A stretch of 64,000 nt of DNA from the NCBI RefSeq assembly GCF_002979915.1, contig NZ_PCQA01000003.1, positions 1 through 64,000 of the forward strand, read 5' to 3'. The notes under the pieces are model-generated. The model saw only the letters and a list, made by a program, of their open reading frames with translations, ran no database searches and was not told where the DNA came from. Of this stretch, positions 45,322-54,633 are shown one piece after another. This stretch comes from Arthrobacter sp. MYb213. Lineage in GTDB: Bacteria; Actinomycetota; Actinomycetes; Actinomycetales; Micrococcaceae. The translations under genes and the position numbers were made by a program. The stretch's first letter is position 1; each line of letters opens with the position of its first letter.

Positions 45322-46638
45322 CTACTGAACTGCCGACTGCATTTCATTGAATGCATTTTGTGCAGCATCTTGTGTTGTCTGGCGCTTGAAGAAGATTTCC
45401 ATTTCGTAACGGTACAAGATGTCTTGAATCTTACTGAACCCCATAGGTGGAATCGGCTCGGTTCCGGCAAGCTCTTCCTCAATACCGGTCACGAAATCAG
45501 CTGAAGCCGCTTCAATCGGCTGAAGGTCTGAAACAACTAACTCACGGATTTCAGTATTCGCAGGCAAACCGCGATCCATCTTGTTCAGCTCGCCCGCTTC
45601 TTCCGAATTCACCATGAAGTCAATAAACTTCTTAGTTTCTTCAGGATGCTTTGACTTGCTGTATCCGGACATCAGCATCGATGATTTGTACCAGAGCCCA
45701 TTGTCCTGAGCATTGCCCGAGGCGCTTGGGAGACGTAACGGCACTAAGTCGACACCGGCCGCAGCGGACAACGAACCAAGCTGGTTACTCCACCACATCC
45801 CAAACGCAGACGTTCCCGTTCCTGTCATCGAACGATCGGGGCCAGCATTTTGATTTTCGGCCAGAACAGAGGCTACCGGATAGGATCCATTATCCAGCAG
45901 ATCCTGGTGGTGCTGGAAATATCCCGCAAGATCCTCGACGGTTAGCCCTAGTTCTCCAGATTCATTAGTCAAGTGCTTATCAGACTGTCGTAACCACGTC
46001 TGCAATCCTGCCGGTTCGTTGGGCGCCTCGGATCCATATTTTCCCTCCACCTTCTCACTGACCGTCTCGGTGATTTCCCGATAGTCGTCCCATGTCCAGG
46101 TTTTATCGTCTGGAACGTCGAGCCCAGCTTCCTTCAACACCTTAGGATTTGCCGTCAGAGTGAACGAGTTAATTCCCGTCGTGATGCCAACTAAACCATT
46201 TTCAGTGGTTCCATTGGAAATGGATACCTCTTCAAATTTCGAAACATCGACACCATCAAGATCGAGCAGTGCCCCTCGATCCGCGTATTCACGAAGATAC
46301 TTGTCATCCATCTGAATGATGTCCGGAGCATCGTTCGAAGCAACCTGAGTAGCAAGCTTGTCCCAGTACCCACTCCAGTCCGAATACTCACCTTGAATAT
46401 CAATATTCGGATTCTTCGCTTCGAAGGCCTCGATAATCTTATTTGTTGCCTGTGCGCGAGAGTCTGAACCCCACCAAGCGAAGCGTAAACTCACCTTTCC
46501 ATCTGCACTATCGGCCGCATTTCCTCCTCCGCCACATCCCGTTAACGCCAGTGCGGCGACTGCCGTAATGGCAAGAGATCTAGCGAGACGATTACCGGCC
46601 ACACGATGCGCGGCACCAGAGCGTTGTTGTTTGTTCAT
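45322..46638 (-). CDS. ABC transporter solute-binding lipoprotein (carbohydrate type)
   Basis: A 438-residue family 1 (MalE/UgpB-like) sugar-binding protein. An N-terminal basic region and hydrophobic stretch end in the lipobox ALTGC with Cys35, so it is lipid-anchored outside the membrane. Features: LRFAWWGSDSRAQATNKIIEAFEAKNPNI, WDKLATQVASNDAPDIIQMDDKYLREYADRGALLDL, MTGTGTSAFGMWWSNQ. AAGGAGGAG precedes ATG 46638. A LacI operator lies on its promoter. The two permeases are about 10 kb away in the same apparent regulon. Confidence 0.94.
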   Translation of the reverse strand: MNKQQRSGAAHRVAGNRLARSLAITAVAALALTGCGGGGNAADSADGKVSLRFAWWGSDSRAQATNKIIEAFEAKNPNIDIQGEYSDWSGYWDKLATQVASNDAPDIIQMDDKYLREYADRGALLDLDGVDVSKFEEVSISNGTTENGLVGITTGINSFTLTANPKVLKEAGLDVPDDKTWTWDDYREITETVSEKVEGKYGSEAPNEPAGLQTWLRQSDKHLTNESGELGLTVEDLAGYFQHHQDLLDNGSYPVASVLAENQNAGPDRSMTGTGTSAFGMWWSNQLGSLSAAAGVDLVPLRLPSASGNAQDNGLWYKSSMLMSGYSKSKHPEETKKFIDFMVNSEEAGELNKMDRGLPANTEIRELVVSDLQPIEAASADFVTGIEEELAGTEPIPPMGFSKIQDILYRYEMEIFFKRQTTQDAAQNAFNEMQSAVQ

Positions 46639-46710
46639 GGGCTCCTCCTTGGATGGGCGAAAACTCGCAGAGGTTAAGTCAGCGGCGAGCCATAAATACG
46701 TTCCCTATTC

Positions 46711-46726
46711 GGGAAAGCGCTTCCCC
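46711..46726. promoter_or_regulatory. LacI operator 1 (solute-binding protein promoter)
   Basis: GGGAAAGCGCTTCCCC, a 16-base near-perfect palindrome around AAGCGCTT. It lies just downstream of the -10 of the solute-binding protein gene, over the expected transcription start. It shares the core GGAAAGCGC and the TTCC arm with the other two operators in this window. Confidence 0.8.
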
Positions 46727-46729
46727 TGT

Positions 46730-46759
46730 AATCTAGATGTGATTCACTTCACAAGTCAA
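46730..46759 (-). promoter_or_regulatory. promoter of the solute-binding protein gene
   Basis: On the minus strand -35 TTGACT (46754-46759), 18-base spacer, -10 TAGATT (46730-46735), immediately followed by operator 1. Same layout as at operator 2. Confidence 0.7.
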
Positions 46760-46825
46760 GAGCTTGAGGGAAATTGTTGATGACACCTTTGAATCGCACG
46801 ATCCACAAAAGGTATCGCTGTGGAA

Positions 46826-47833
46826 TTAACGCTCCGTACTCTCGCGCAATACCGGAGTTCCAGTCATCACAACCAGCTTCGAATTACTGTGGGCAACAAC
46901 CATTTCACCGGCAAGTCGTCCGATTTCCTCCAAAGGTAAACGAGCTGTGGAAATCGATGGGGTGACGTCACCCAGCGTTGGGATATCATCAAATCCGGCA
47001 ATCGCTACATCTTCCGGGATACGTAATCCACGCTCCCTTATGGCACGAATTGCACCAAGAGCCATCACGTCAGAAACGCAAAATACGCAAATCTGATTTG
47101 CAGTCTCCTGAGATTCAGCTTGGTCAAGATAATCACCCATCGCCAAGTAGCCTCCCTCCCTTGAGAATGCGCCATACAGGGCGGTTTCCACCGGGACGCC
47201 GGAACGCTTAAGCTTCCCAGTAAAACCATCTGCCCTATGCTTTGCCGTCATGTAGTCCGGATTTCCAGCCAACACAACAAACCGACGATGCCCAGCCTTG
47301 AGCAATTCGCCAGCCAGCTCGCTCGCAGCACCCTCATTGTCGAGCTGAATCCCGCCCGTGGCAGGGAATGGCTGTCCAATCATGGCGACCTGTCCGCCGT
47401 TCGTTTGATAGCTTTCCAGCAGCTCCGCCAACTCGTGATCTTCACTGAATCGACGTGACCCGGACAGGATGATCGCATCAGTGCGGTGAGACATAAAGGC
47501 ACGTACCGCTAAAGCCTCACGATCTGCCTCTCCCCCTGTACTTGTAAGCAAAAGCTGAATCCCATTTGCCTGGATCCCTTTCTGCACGCCTCGTGCAATT
47601 GACGAGAAATAGGGGTCGGCGATGTCATGCACCACAAGTCCAATGAGCTTCGTCGATGCCCGGGCAAGCGCTTGCGCCTGAGCATTGGGAAAATACCCAA
47701 GCTTCTGGGCCGCAGCACGGACTTTCTCGGAGATTTCCTCGGCCGGCTTTCGCGCCGACCCATTAAGTACACGGGACGCGGTTGCCAATGAAACTCCAGC
47801 TTCATCAGCCACGTCAGTCAGTCGAATAGCCAC
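46826..47833 (-). CDS. LacI family transcriptional regulator
   Basis: A 335-residue regulator: helix-turn-helix and hinge helix at 1-58 (IRLTDVADEAGVSLATASRVLNGSARKPAEEISEKVRAAA) and a periplasmic-binding-type effector domain (LIGLVVHDIADPYFSSIARGVQKGI, VCFVSDVMALGAIRAIRERG, AIAGFDDIP). GTG 47833 has AAGGA upstream. It sits inside the sugar cluster, divergent from the first catabolic gene, so it most likely binds the three AAAGCGC palindromes described here and is released by a cluster intermediate. Confidence 0.93.
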   Translation of the reverse strand: MAIRLTDVADEAGVSLATASRVLNGSARKPAEEISEKVRAAAQKLGYFPNAQAQALARASTKLIGLVVHDIADPYFSSIARGVQKGIQANGIQLLLTSTGGEADREALAVRAFMSHRTDAIILSGSRRFSEDHELAELLESYQTNGGQVAMIGQPFPATGGIQLDNEGAASELAGELLKAGHRRFVVLAGNPDYMTAKHRADGFTGKLKRSGVPVETALYGAFSREGGYLAMGDYLDQAESQETANQICVFCVSDVMALGAIRAIRERGLRIPEDVAIAGFDDIPTLGDVTPSISTARLPLEEIGRLAGEMVVAHSNSKLVVMTGTPVLRESTER

Positions 47834-47892
47834 ATGAAATCCTTATCACCCATTGCAATTTCGAACAAGCATAACCCCAACCCCAGTGATGG

Positions 47893-47921
47893 TTGACACA
47901 GCAATTTACTAACACTATCGT
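47893..47921 (+). promoter_or_regulatory. promoter of the oxidoreductase-DUF993 operon
   Basis: Perfect -35 TTGACA (47893-47898), 17-base spacer, -10 TATCGT (47916-47921). Operator 2 begins at the next base, so bound repressor would block initiation. Confidence 0.8.
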
Positions 47922-47935
47922 GGAAAGCGCATTCC
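47922..47935. promoter_or_regulatory. LacI operator 2
   Basis: GGAAAGCGCATTCC, directly downstream of the -10 and over the expected transcription start. It is the exact reverse complement of operator 3. It lies between the divergent lacI-family gene and the first catabolic gene and could also mediate autoregulation. Confidence 0.85.
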
Positions 47936-47980
47936 CAAGATCTTTCTCAGCAGATTTCCACAGTTCAAGGAGCCCTCTAC

Positions 47981-49147
47981 ATGTCCGAAACACGAGTCCT
48001 GCGCATCGCAATGAACGGCATCACCGGGCGCATGGGGTACCGTCAACACCTCGTGCGCTCCATCCTGCCTATCCGCGATCAAGGCGGCATCACCCTCTCC
48101 GATGGCACCAAGGTTACTGTCGAGCCAATCCTAGTGGGCCGCAACGTAGACAAGCTCAAAGAGCTAGCAGCCCTGCATAATGTCGAGCACTACACGACTG
48201 ACCTAGACTCGCTGATCAATGATCCTTCCATTGACATAATTTTTGATGCATCGATGACTTCACTTCGCTACAACACATTGTCTAAGGCAATTGCTGCTGG
48301 CAAACATGTATTCACGGAGAAACCAACTGCAGAAACACTGACCGAAGCGATCGAACTTGCCCGGCAGGCTTCAAGGAGTGGTGTGACCGCCGGTGTAGTT
48401 CACGACAAGCTCTACCTTCCTGGTCTAGTTAAGTTGCGCCGCTTGGTTGATGAAGGCTTCTTCGGGCGAATCCTTTCCCTACGTGGGGAGTTCGGGTACT
48501 GGGTATTCGAAGGTGAGATACAAGAAGCTCAGCGTCCTTCATGGAACTATCGCTTAGCAGATGGTGGCTCGATGACCACCGACATGTATTGCCACTGGAA
48601 CTATGTACTTGAAGGGATCATCGGCAAGGTTAAGTCCGTAACTTCCAAGACCGCGACGCATATTCCAACACGATGGGATGAAAAAAACGAGGCTTATGAT
48701 GCTACGGCCGACGACGCCGCATACGGAATTTTCGAACTTGAAACGCCACAGGGCGACGAAGTAACTGCGCAGATCAACTCCTCTTGGGCAGTGCGTGTTT
48801 ACCGCGACGAACTTGTCGAGTTCCAGATTGACGGTACACATGGTTCGGCTGTAGCAGGCCTGAACAAGTGTGTTGCACAGCAACGCGCCCACACCCCAAA
48901 ACCTGTTTGGAACCCCGATTTACCAGTCACAGAGTCCTTCCGCGACCAGTGGCTAGAGGTTCCCGCAAACGGTGACTTAGACAACGGATTCAAACTTCAG
49001 TGGGAAGAATTCCTCGCCGATGTCCAAACCGGGCGGGAACACCGATATGGTTTACTTTCAGCTGCGCGTGGCGTGCAGCTTGCCGAACTTGGTTTGCAGT
49101 CCGCTGCCGAACGTCGCACCATCGACATCCCGGAAATCACGCTATGA
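47981..49147 (+). CDS. Gfo/Idh/MocA family oxidoreductase (first of three)
   Basis: A 388-residue NAD(P)-dependent sugar dehydrogenase-like protein. N-terminal Rossmann fold with GITGRMG (13-19) and the catalytic-Lys motif EKP (113-115), then a C-terminal alpha/beta domain. AAGGAG precedes ATG 47981. First gene of a five-gene operon with DUF993, TIM-barrel, Gfo-DUF6807 and M24-like genes. It may oxidise a sugar hydroxyl (C1 or C3), which cannot be told from sequence. Confidence 0.93.
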   Translation: MSETRVLRIAMNGITGRMGYRQHLVRSILPIRDQGGITLSDGTKVTVEPILVGRNVDKLKELAALHNVEHYTTDLDSLINDPSIDIIFDASMTSLRYNTLSKAIAAGKHVFTEKPTAETLTEAIELARQASRSGVTAGVVHDKLYLPGLVKLRRLVDEGFFGRILSLRGEFGYWVFEGEIQEAQRPSWNYRLADGGSMTTDMYCHWNYVLEGIIGKVKSVTSKTATHIPTRWDEKNEAYDATADDAAYGIFELETPQGDEVTAQINSSWAVRVYRDELVEFQIDGTHGSAVAGLNKCVAQQRAHTPKPVWNPDLPVTESFRDQWLEVPANGDLDNGFKLQWEEFLADVQTGREHRYGLLSAARGVQLAELGLQSAAERRTIDIPEITL

Positions 49148-50400
49148 GCGCCACTGAGGATCTTCCAAAAATAGACTTGCCGAACGAGCATGGCGAGATA
49201 TTCGGCTACACCCTTTCTGGCCCGGGTAACTTCCAACGTCCTACCGGTCCAATCCGTTCGCGCAAAGCCTATGCGGCGGCACATGTTGTCCCGCAAATGA
49301 CAGCCGACAACACCCCGGGAGCGGTCGCGTCCTTAGATTGGGAGGCTACTCTTGCATATCGCCACGAGTTGTGGTCGTACGGGTTCGGAGTCGCCGACGC
49401 AATGGATACCGCTCAGCGTGGCATGGGCTTAGACTATTCCGCCACCCAAGAGTTAATACGGCGCTCAGCGGCCGAAGCTGCCAAAGTTGTAGGAGAATCA
49501 CGATATCCTGCGCTGGCTGGCCGTACCGTTCGCGATTTGCTTGCCTGCGGTGCAGGAACAGACCAGTTGGACCCCGCCACCATTCAACCAGGCGATTTGA
49601 AGCCTGTCACGGATGCCTACCTGGAGATGTTGCAACACGTAGAAGATTCCGGGGCGAAGGTGATCCTCATGTGTTCCCGCGCCCTAGTTAAGGCCGCAAG
49701 GAACGCAGAGGACTATGTAAAGGTGTATTCCACTTTGCTAGAAGCTGCTGCTGAACCAGTTATCCTTCATTGGCTGGGTGAAATGTTTGATCCCGCCCTC
49801 GCTGGATATTGGGGAGGGGAAAGCATTGAGCAATCAACCAACACCTTTATCGAACTATTGGAAGCACATGCGTCAAAAATCGATGGGGTGAAAGTTTCTT
49901 TGCTCGATGCCGAGCACGAAAAGTACTTGCGGTCTCGCCTTCCGAACGGAGTGCGTCTCTATACTGGAGACGATTTCAACTATCCGGAACTCATTCACGG
50001 CGACGGAACTGAACACTCAGATGCCCTGCTCGGGATCTTCGCTGCCATATATCCCGCGGCTTCGACCGCACTGCAAGCCTTTGATGCAGGGCAAGAATTA
50101 CGAGGTCGAGAAATTCTGGATTCGACCCGAGAACTGGGACTGCACATCTTCTCGGCTCCGACGTTCTACTACAAGACGGGCATTGCTTTTCTGTCCTGGC
50201 TCAATGGACACCAAACGGGCTTCCAAATGGTCGGCGGTCTGCAAGCTGGCCGCTCGGTCCTGCATTTGGTACGCACTTTCGTCTTGGCCGACAAAGCCGG
50301 ACTACTACTCAAACCAGAGCTCGCAGCGCGGCGCATGAGCCAACTGCTTGAAATTAACGGCATCAAAGCCTCGATCCCTACTTTGACTGGAGTCTCATGA
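49144..50400 (+). CDS. DUF993 family, dihydrodipicolinate synthase-like aldolase
   Basis: A 418-residue TIM-barrel protein of DUF993. The candidate Schiff-base lysine is Lys250 in IDGVKVSLLD, placed as in the DHDPS/NAL motif GxK. The usual Tyr motif (YNxP) is replaced by ILHWLGEMFDP. It may cleave or form a C-C bond in a keto sugar (acid). ATG 49144 overlaps the preceding stop (ATGA). The DUF993 family is known next to Gfo/Idh/MocA and isomerase genes; its reaction is unproven. Confidence 0.85.
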   Translation: MSATEDLPKIDLPNEHGEIFGYTLSGPGNFQRPTGPIRSRKAYAAAHVVPQMTADNTPGAVASLDWEATLAYRHELWSYGFGVADAMDTAQRGMGLDYSATQELIRRSAAEAAKVVGESRYPALAGRTVRDLLACGAGTDQLDPATIQPGDLKPVTDAYLEMLQHVEDSGAKVILMCSRALVKAARNAEDYVKVYSTLLEAAAEPVILHWLGEMFDPALAGYWGGESIEQSTNTFIELLEAHASKIDGVKVSLLDAEHEKYLRSRLPNGVRLYTGDDFNYPELIHGDGTEHSDALLGIFAAIYPAASTALQAFDAGQELRGREILDSTRELGLHIFSAPTFYYKTGIAFLSWLNGHQTGFQMVGGLQAGRSVLHLVRTFVLADKAGLLLKPELAARRMSQLLEINGIKASIPTLTGVS

Positions 50401-51305
50401 GCTTCGCACTTTCTTTGAATACCGGTACCACCCCGACGCTAAATCTCCGTGAAGCGGTACAGCTGAGCGCCGAGGCAGGACTCACTCACATCGGGCCATG
50501 GCGCCATCTCATTTCCGACGTTGGAGGCGCTGCTGAAGCGGCCAAAATTATTACCGACGGCGGCCTGAAAGCCAGCACGCTGTGCCGAGGAGGCTTCCTG
50601 ACAGCAAATTCAAAACAGGGCCAAGCCGCGGCGCTGGAGGCAAACCGGGAAGCCATCCGCGAAGCCGGGATCATCGGTGCGGATGAGTTGATCATGGTGG
50701 TCGGAGGGTTACCAGCCGCTGCACACGTGCTTGGCGGCGAAGGTGAGCGCAGCGACAAGAATATCGCCTCTGCTCGCGAGCGTGTGGCCCGGACTTTAGA
50801 CGATCTGGTTCCTTACGCACTCGAACACGGCGTACGTTTGGTACTCGAAGCGCTTCACCCGATGTATGTTGCCGACCGCGCAGTCCTCTCGACACTTGGT
50901 CAGGCCTTGGACCTCGCCACTCCTTACCCGACAGCGGCGGTAGGGGTCGTAGTAGACACCTTCCACGTCTTTTGGGATCCCCAGCTACAGCAACAGATCC
51001 AACGCGCCGGGCTTGAGAACCGTCTAGCTAGCTACCAGATTTGCGACTTCAACCTCCCTCTTGCCAATGACGCATTGAAGTCCCGGGGGATGATGGGCGA
51101 TGGATACGTCGATTTCGAAACGATATCTCGGTGGGTATCAAAGGCCGGATATCGTGGTCCTGTGGAGGTGGAGATATTTAATGAGCAAATCAACAGTCAA
51201 CCACCTGCGCAGACCCTCGCCACGATGGCCGAACGCTACACCGAACTGGTGCTTCCACATCTGAATGAGGCTGCCGGAATTGTCCCCGCAGACGTTGCTC
51301 TTTAA
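50397..51305 (+). CDS. sugar phosphate isomerase/epimerase-like TIM barrel (AP endonuclease 2 family)
   Basis: A 302-residue xylose isomerase-like TIM barrel. Metal-site segments are visible: VRLVLEALHPMYV (Glu), GVVVDTFHVFWDPQL (Asp/His), YQICDFNLPLAN (Asp) and VEVEIFNEQIN (Glu), the usual order in IolE/IolH/keto-epimerase relatives. It overlaps the DUF993 stop (ATGA). Likely isomerises, epimerises or dehydrates a sugar intermediate of the pathway. Confidence 0.9.
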   Translation: MSFALSLNTGTTPTLNLREAVQLSAEAGLTHIGPWRHLISDVGGAAEAAKIITDGGLKASTLCRGGFLTANSKQGQAAALEANREAIREAGIIGADELIMVVGGLPAAAHVLGGEGERSDKNIASARERVARTLDDLVPYALEHGVRLVLEALHPMYVADRAVLSTLGQALDLATPYPTAAVGVVVDTFHVFWDPQLQQQIQRAGLENRLASYQICDFNLPLANDALKSRGMMGDGYVDFETISRWVSKAGYRGPVEVEIFNEQINSQPPAQTLATMAERYTELVLPHLNEAAGIVPADVAL

Positions 51306-51344
51306 TTCTGCTATCTCACCGAATGTCTGCAAGCTAGGACTGCT

Positions 51345-53471
51345 ATGACCGACTTTTTCCCGCACCCATCCGTGGCAACAAAGGTTCCCGGCATAAAAAC
51401 TCCGGCGATCGCTCTAGTAGGACTCAACGGATTCGGAAGGCAGCATCTTCTGAATATCCATCGTCTAGTGAAGCTGGGGAAGATCCGATTTGTCGCGGGC
51501 GCCGGACCAGATGATCCTGGTCCTGCTATCCGTGGCGAAGACACACCGATCTTCGCCTCATTAGACTCTCTCATCGCTTCTGGGATCAAGCCGGATATCA
51601 TCATCGTCTCCACACCCATCAACACCCACTACGAGCTAGCGATGAGCGCTCTGGCAACTGGGGCTGACCTATACCTAGAGAAGCCTCCAACCGCGACGCT
51701 TGAACAGTATGAGCGACTGCTAACTGCCACGAGGGCAGCGGGCATCAGGGTGCAAGTTGGTTTTCAGGCGATTGGCTCCAAAGCGCTGGAGGCAATCGAA
51801 GAATTCTTTTGTGGAGATCCAGAACAATCTCCCATTGGTACTTTGCGCGCGGTAGGCGCCAGCGGAACGTGGGTTCGAACCAAGGGTTATTACGATCGGG
51901 CACCGTGGGCCGGACGCCGTACGCTCAACGGGAAACATATCGCAGACGGCGTCATTACCAATCCACTAGCCCACGCAGTGATGAGCGCCTTGCATATCGC
52001 TGGAGCCCGCCTAACCAGCGATATTGCAGAACTTTCAACCGAGCTCTATCACGCACACAATATCGAAGCCGATGACACCTCAGTGGTGCGGCTGAAAACT
52101 ACTTCTGGAATTCCTGTCACTGCCGCCCTGACTGTGTGCGCATCAGAGCAACGAGACCCGTGGATCACCATCTACGGCACAGAGGGTCAAGCGACCCTGT
52201 ATTACACCCGCGATGAACTTGTAGTCCAACCGAATCCCGAGTCGGGCAAAGAAGAATACATTTGCACTTTTGGCCGTACGAACTTGCTGGAGAACCTCGT
52301 TGATTTTCAGCGAGGAGACGCACCCGCGCTGCTATGCCCGCTGGAATCCGCCGGCGCTTTTATGCAGGTTTTGGAACATGTGCGCACCGCTCCTGCGCCT
52401 AGCGCATTGCCGGTCGCTGAGATCCACTACGAAGGCCAAGGCTCCGAATATCATCCAGTCATACCAAACATTGAACAATTTATTGATCGGGCAGTCTCAG
52501 CTCAAAGTGGATTCTCGTCACTGGATGCACCCTGGGCCCCGCCGGCTCATTTCAGCGGTACCTTGAAACTGAGAAATCCACAGAATTCCGAACAAGTAAT
52601 TGTCGCTAGACGCCGCACTGGGTCCGATATAGCACCGACTAACTCTCCACGCCCCTTCTTGGACCAACTGTGCACTTTGTCTGGCGTAGTCCTTTGCGCG
52701 CAGCAACCACTGGATCACACTTGGCATCTCGGTGTGGGCGTTGCCTTGCAAGACGTCAATGGAACAAATTTCTGGGGTGGCCGAACTTTTACCCGCGATG
52801 CCCTACGTTACATCTGGCGCAAAGACCACGGTCTGATTCGCACCGTGAGCGAACATTTCGACGAGACGAGGCAAACCGTAGACTCACATTTAGAATGGGT
52901 TGATCATCACCAGAAAGTCCTCATGGACGAACGCCGCAGGGTCAGCGCAGAAGGTTTCAGAGTTGACGGCACCGAAGGATGGGTTTTAGATTTCAGCTTC
53001 ACCCTTAGCAGCCGGGAACACACCGTCTCTCTAGGTTCACCCGGTTCCAACGGACGTGAAAGGGGAGGTTATGGCGGCTTCTTCTGGCGCTTGCCGAGTG
53101 TCAACCACGGTGAGATTTACACCGAGGCACACCACGGCGAGGAGCAGGTCCACGGAACGAAAAGCGACTGGCTTGCTTTCAGCGCGGACTTTTCCGCAGA
53201 CAGTGTGCCCTTGAATTCAAAAACCACCGGGCACGGTCGAGCAACACTTTTGTTCTGTTCCTCCGACGATGACCCTTGGTTTGTGCGATACGCGGGTTAC
53301 CCAGGAATTGGCAGCTCGCTTGCCTGGGACCGCCCCGTTTATCTCAGGCCACACAGCTCGATCACTCGAAATATGCGAGTCTTAGTCGTTGACGGAACCT
53401 TGAGCAAAACCCAGGCGTCGATCTTCGCAGAACACCTCCGAAACCAGCCAGCACTGGAAGCCAACGGATGA
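51345..53471 (+). CDS. Gfo/Idh/MocA oxidoreductase fused to DUF6807 (PmoA-like) domain
   Basis: A 708-residue fusion. About 1-375 is a Gfo/Idh/MocA dehydrogenase (GLNGFG 26-31, EKP 112-114, GVITNPLAHAVMSALHIAG). About 425-700 resembles the DUF6807/PmoA-like family (PFLDQLCTLSGVVL, HTWHLGVGVALQDVNGTNFWGG, GGYGGFFWRLPS), often called methane oxygenase PmoA by name only. The two families are normally separate neighbours, so fusion suggests consecutive steps or channelling. AGGAC lies six bases before the ATG. Confidence 0.9.
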   Translation: MTDFFPHPSVATKVPGIKTPAIALVGLNGFGRQHLLNIHRLVKLGKIRFVAGAGPDDPGPAIRGEDTPIFASLDSLIASGIKPDIIIVSTPINTHYELAMSALATGADLYLEKPPTATLEQYERLLTATRAAGIRVQVGFQAIGSKALEAIEEFFCGDPEQSPIGTLRAVGASGTWVRTKGYYDRAPWAGRRTLNGKHIADGVITNPLAHAVMSALHIAGARLTSDIAELSTELYHAHNIEADDTSVVRLKTTSGIPVTAALTVCASEQRDPWITIYGTEGQATLYYTRDELVVQPNPESGKEEYICTFGRTNLLENLVDFQRGDAPALLCPLESAGAFMQVLEHVRTAPAPSALPVAEIHYEGQGSEYHPVIPNIEQFIDRAVSAQSGFSSLDAPWAPPAHFSGTLKLRNPQNSEQVIVARRRTGSDIAPTNSPRPFLDQLCTLSGVVLCAQQPLDHTWHLGVGVALQDVNGTNFWGGRTFTRDALRYIWRKDHGLIRTVSEHFDETRQTVDSHLEWVDHHQKVLMDERRRVSAEGFRVDGTEGWVLDFSFTLSSREHTVSLGSPGSNGRERGGYGGFFWRLPSVNHGEIYTEAHHGEEQVHGTKSDWLAFSADFSADSVPLNSKTTGHGRATLLFCSSDDDPWFVRYAGYPGIGSSLAWDRPVYLRPHSSITRNMRVLVVDGTLSKTQASIFAEHLRNQPALEANG

Positions 53472-54574
53472 ATGCTCAGCCTCCGGAAACCGAACAACAG
53501 TTAAAACACGAGAAGATGGTGCAACTTCTAGATACATTCGACGCCGACGGCATACTGCTTTCGAGCTCTGCCTCGCTGTCTTGGTTCCTAAGCGGTGCAC
53601 GCACTCATGTCTCGCTAGCTGGCCCACCGGTCGTGCGTGTTTTGGTTCACCGGGAGGGGTATGAAGTGGCGGTACCTATCAGCGAAGCAGCTAGGGTGCA
53701 GAACGAAGAACTACTTGACACACCTTTGCTTAGGGTACACATTCTGGATTGGTATGAATCTCTGGATGATTTCGCCAGATGGTTCTCTGAAGTAGCTGCT
53801 CACCGAATACTAAACGAAGCGCAGGTAGAGCCGGAACTTCGGATGTTACGCACGGTGCTAGTGCCAGAAGAAATATCGAGATACAGGAAGTTGTGCCAAG
53901 ACACCGCGAGTATTTTTACCCAGGTACTCTCCATGGCGACACCAATGGATTCCGAACGGGAACTCGCTGCACGATTAAGCGCGGCCGCCGTGGAAATTGG
54001 CGGCGAGGTCTTGGTTGCCCTAGTTTGTGGTGAGGAGCGCTCGACTTACCGCCACCCATTACCCACTCAGGCCCACTTGGGACGACGCGCAATGGCAGTT
54101 CTTTGCGTCCGCCGCCACGGGTTAATCGCGAACGTGACTAGGTGGGTAAGGTTTGGCACTGCCAGCCCCGGAGAAATACTTGCCGAGCAGTCGATCCTTG
54201 AAGTCGAGCGGGAAATCTTGGCTGCGTTGGTTCCCGGAACAAAGCTGAAATCCGTGTTACCGGTGATCGCTCAGGCTTATCCAGCTCATGGCTTCAGCGC
54301 AACTGAATGGCGCAACCACCATCAAGGCGGCGTTGCGGGCTACAACGGTAGAGATCCGAGACTCACGCCAGAGGTGACAGACGCTATCCGATGTTTTCAA
54401 TCATTTGCGTGGAACCCCAGCGCGCTTCGGGACGGCCAATGTTTCAAAGTGGAAGACACCATGCTACTCACGGAGGGTTCTGGGAAGCCAACGTTAGAGG
54501 TGCTCAGCGTTGACCCATTGTGGCCGACAGTACGCGTGGGTAGGCTTGCTCGACCTTCAGTTTTAGAGCTTTAA
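53468..54574 (+). CDS. M24-fold (creatinase/aminopeptidase P-like) protein with lost metal ligands
   Basis: A 368-residue protein with an N-terminal creatinase-like domain (1-130) and a C-terminal pita-bread fold. Of the five metal ligands of M24 peptidases, the first Asp region reads AVLCVRRHG (211-218), the second Asp is Asn222 (ANVTR), and the first Glu is Asn316 (FAWNP). His284/285 and Glu329 (KVEDTMLLTE) remain. It is thus unlikely to be a metallopeptidase and may, like creatinase, hydrolyse a C-N bond without metal. ATGA overlap with the previous gene. Confidence 0.8.
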   Translation: MNAQPPETEQQLKHEKMVQLLDTFDADGILLSSSASLSWFLSGARTHVSLAGPPVVRVLVHREGYEVAVPISEAARVQNEELLDTPLLRVHILDWYESLDDFARWFSEVAAHRILNEAQVEPELRMLRTVLVPEEISRYRKLCQDTASIFTQVLSMATPMDSERELAARLSAAAVEIGGEVLVALVCGEERSTYRHPLPTQAHLGRRAMAVLCVRRHGLIANVTRWVRFGTASPGEILAEQSILEVEREILAALVPGTKLKSVLPVIAQAYPAHGFSATEWRNHHQGGVAGYNGRDPRLTPEVTDAIRCFQSFAWNPSALRDGQCFKVEDTMLLTEGSGKPTLEVLSVDPLWPTVRVGRLARPSVLEL

Positions 54575-54584
54575 ACCCGGAAAT

Positions 54585-54621
54585 CCAAGGACATGGCGCA
54601 AAGCTGGCGTCATGTCCTTGG
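54585..54621. terminator. bidirectional terminator between the two catabolic operons
   Basis: A 15-base-pair stem (54585-54599 / 54607-54621, one G-T pair) with a seven-base loop, between convergent M24-like and SDR genes. T-runs are weak on both sides, but the stem is long. Confidence 0.7.
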
Positions 54622-54633
54622 CTTATCGGTTGA

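Noticed and set aside
47664-47675. GCAAGCGCTTGC palindrome resembling a LacI operator
   Set aside because: Lies inside the regulator coding sequence and lacks the GGAA/TTCC outer arms of the three promoter operators.
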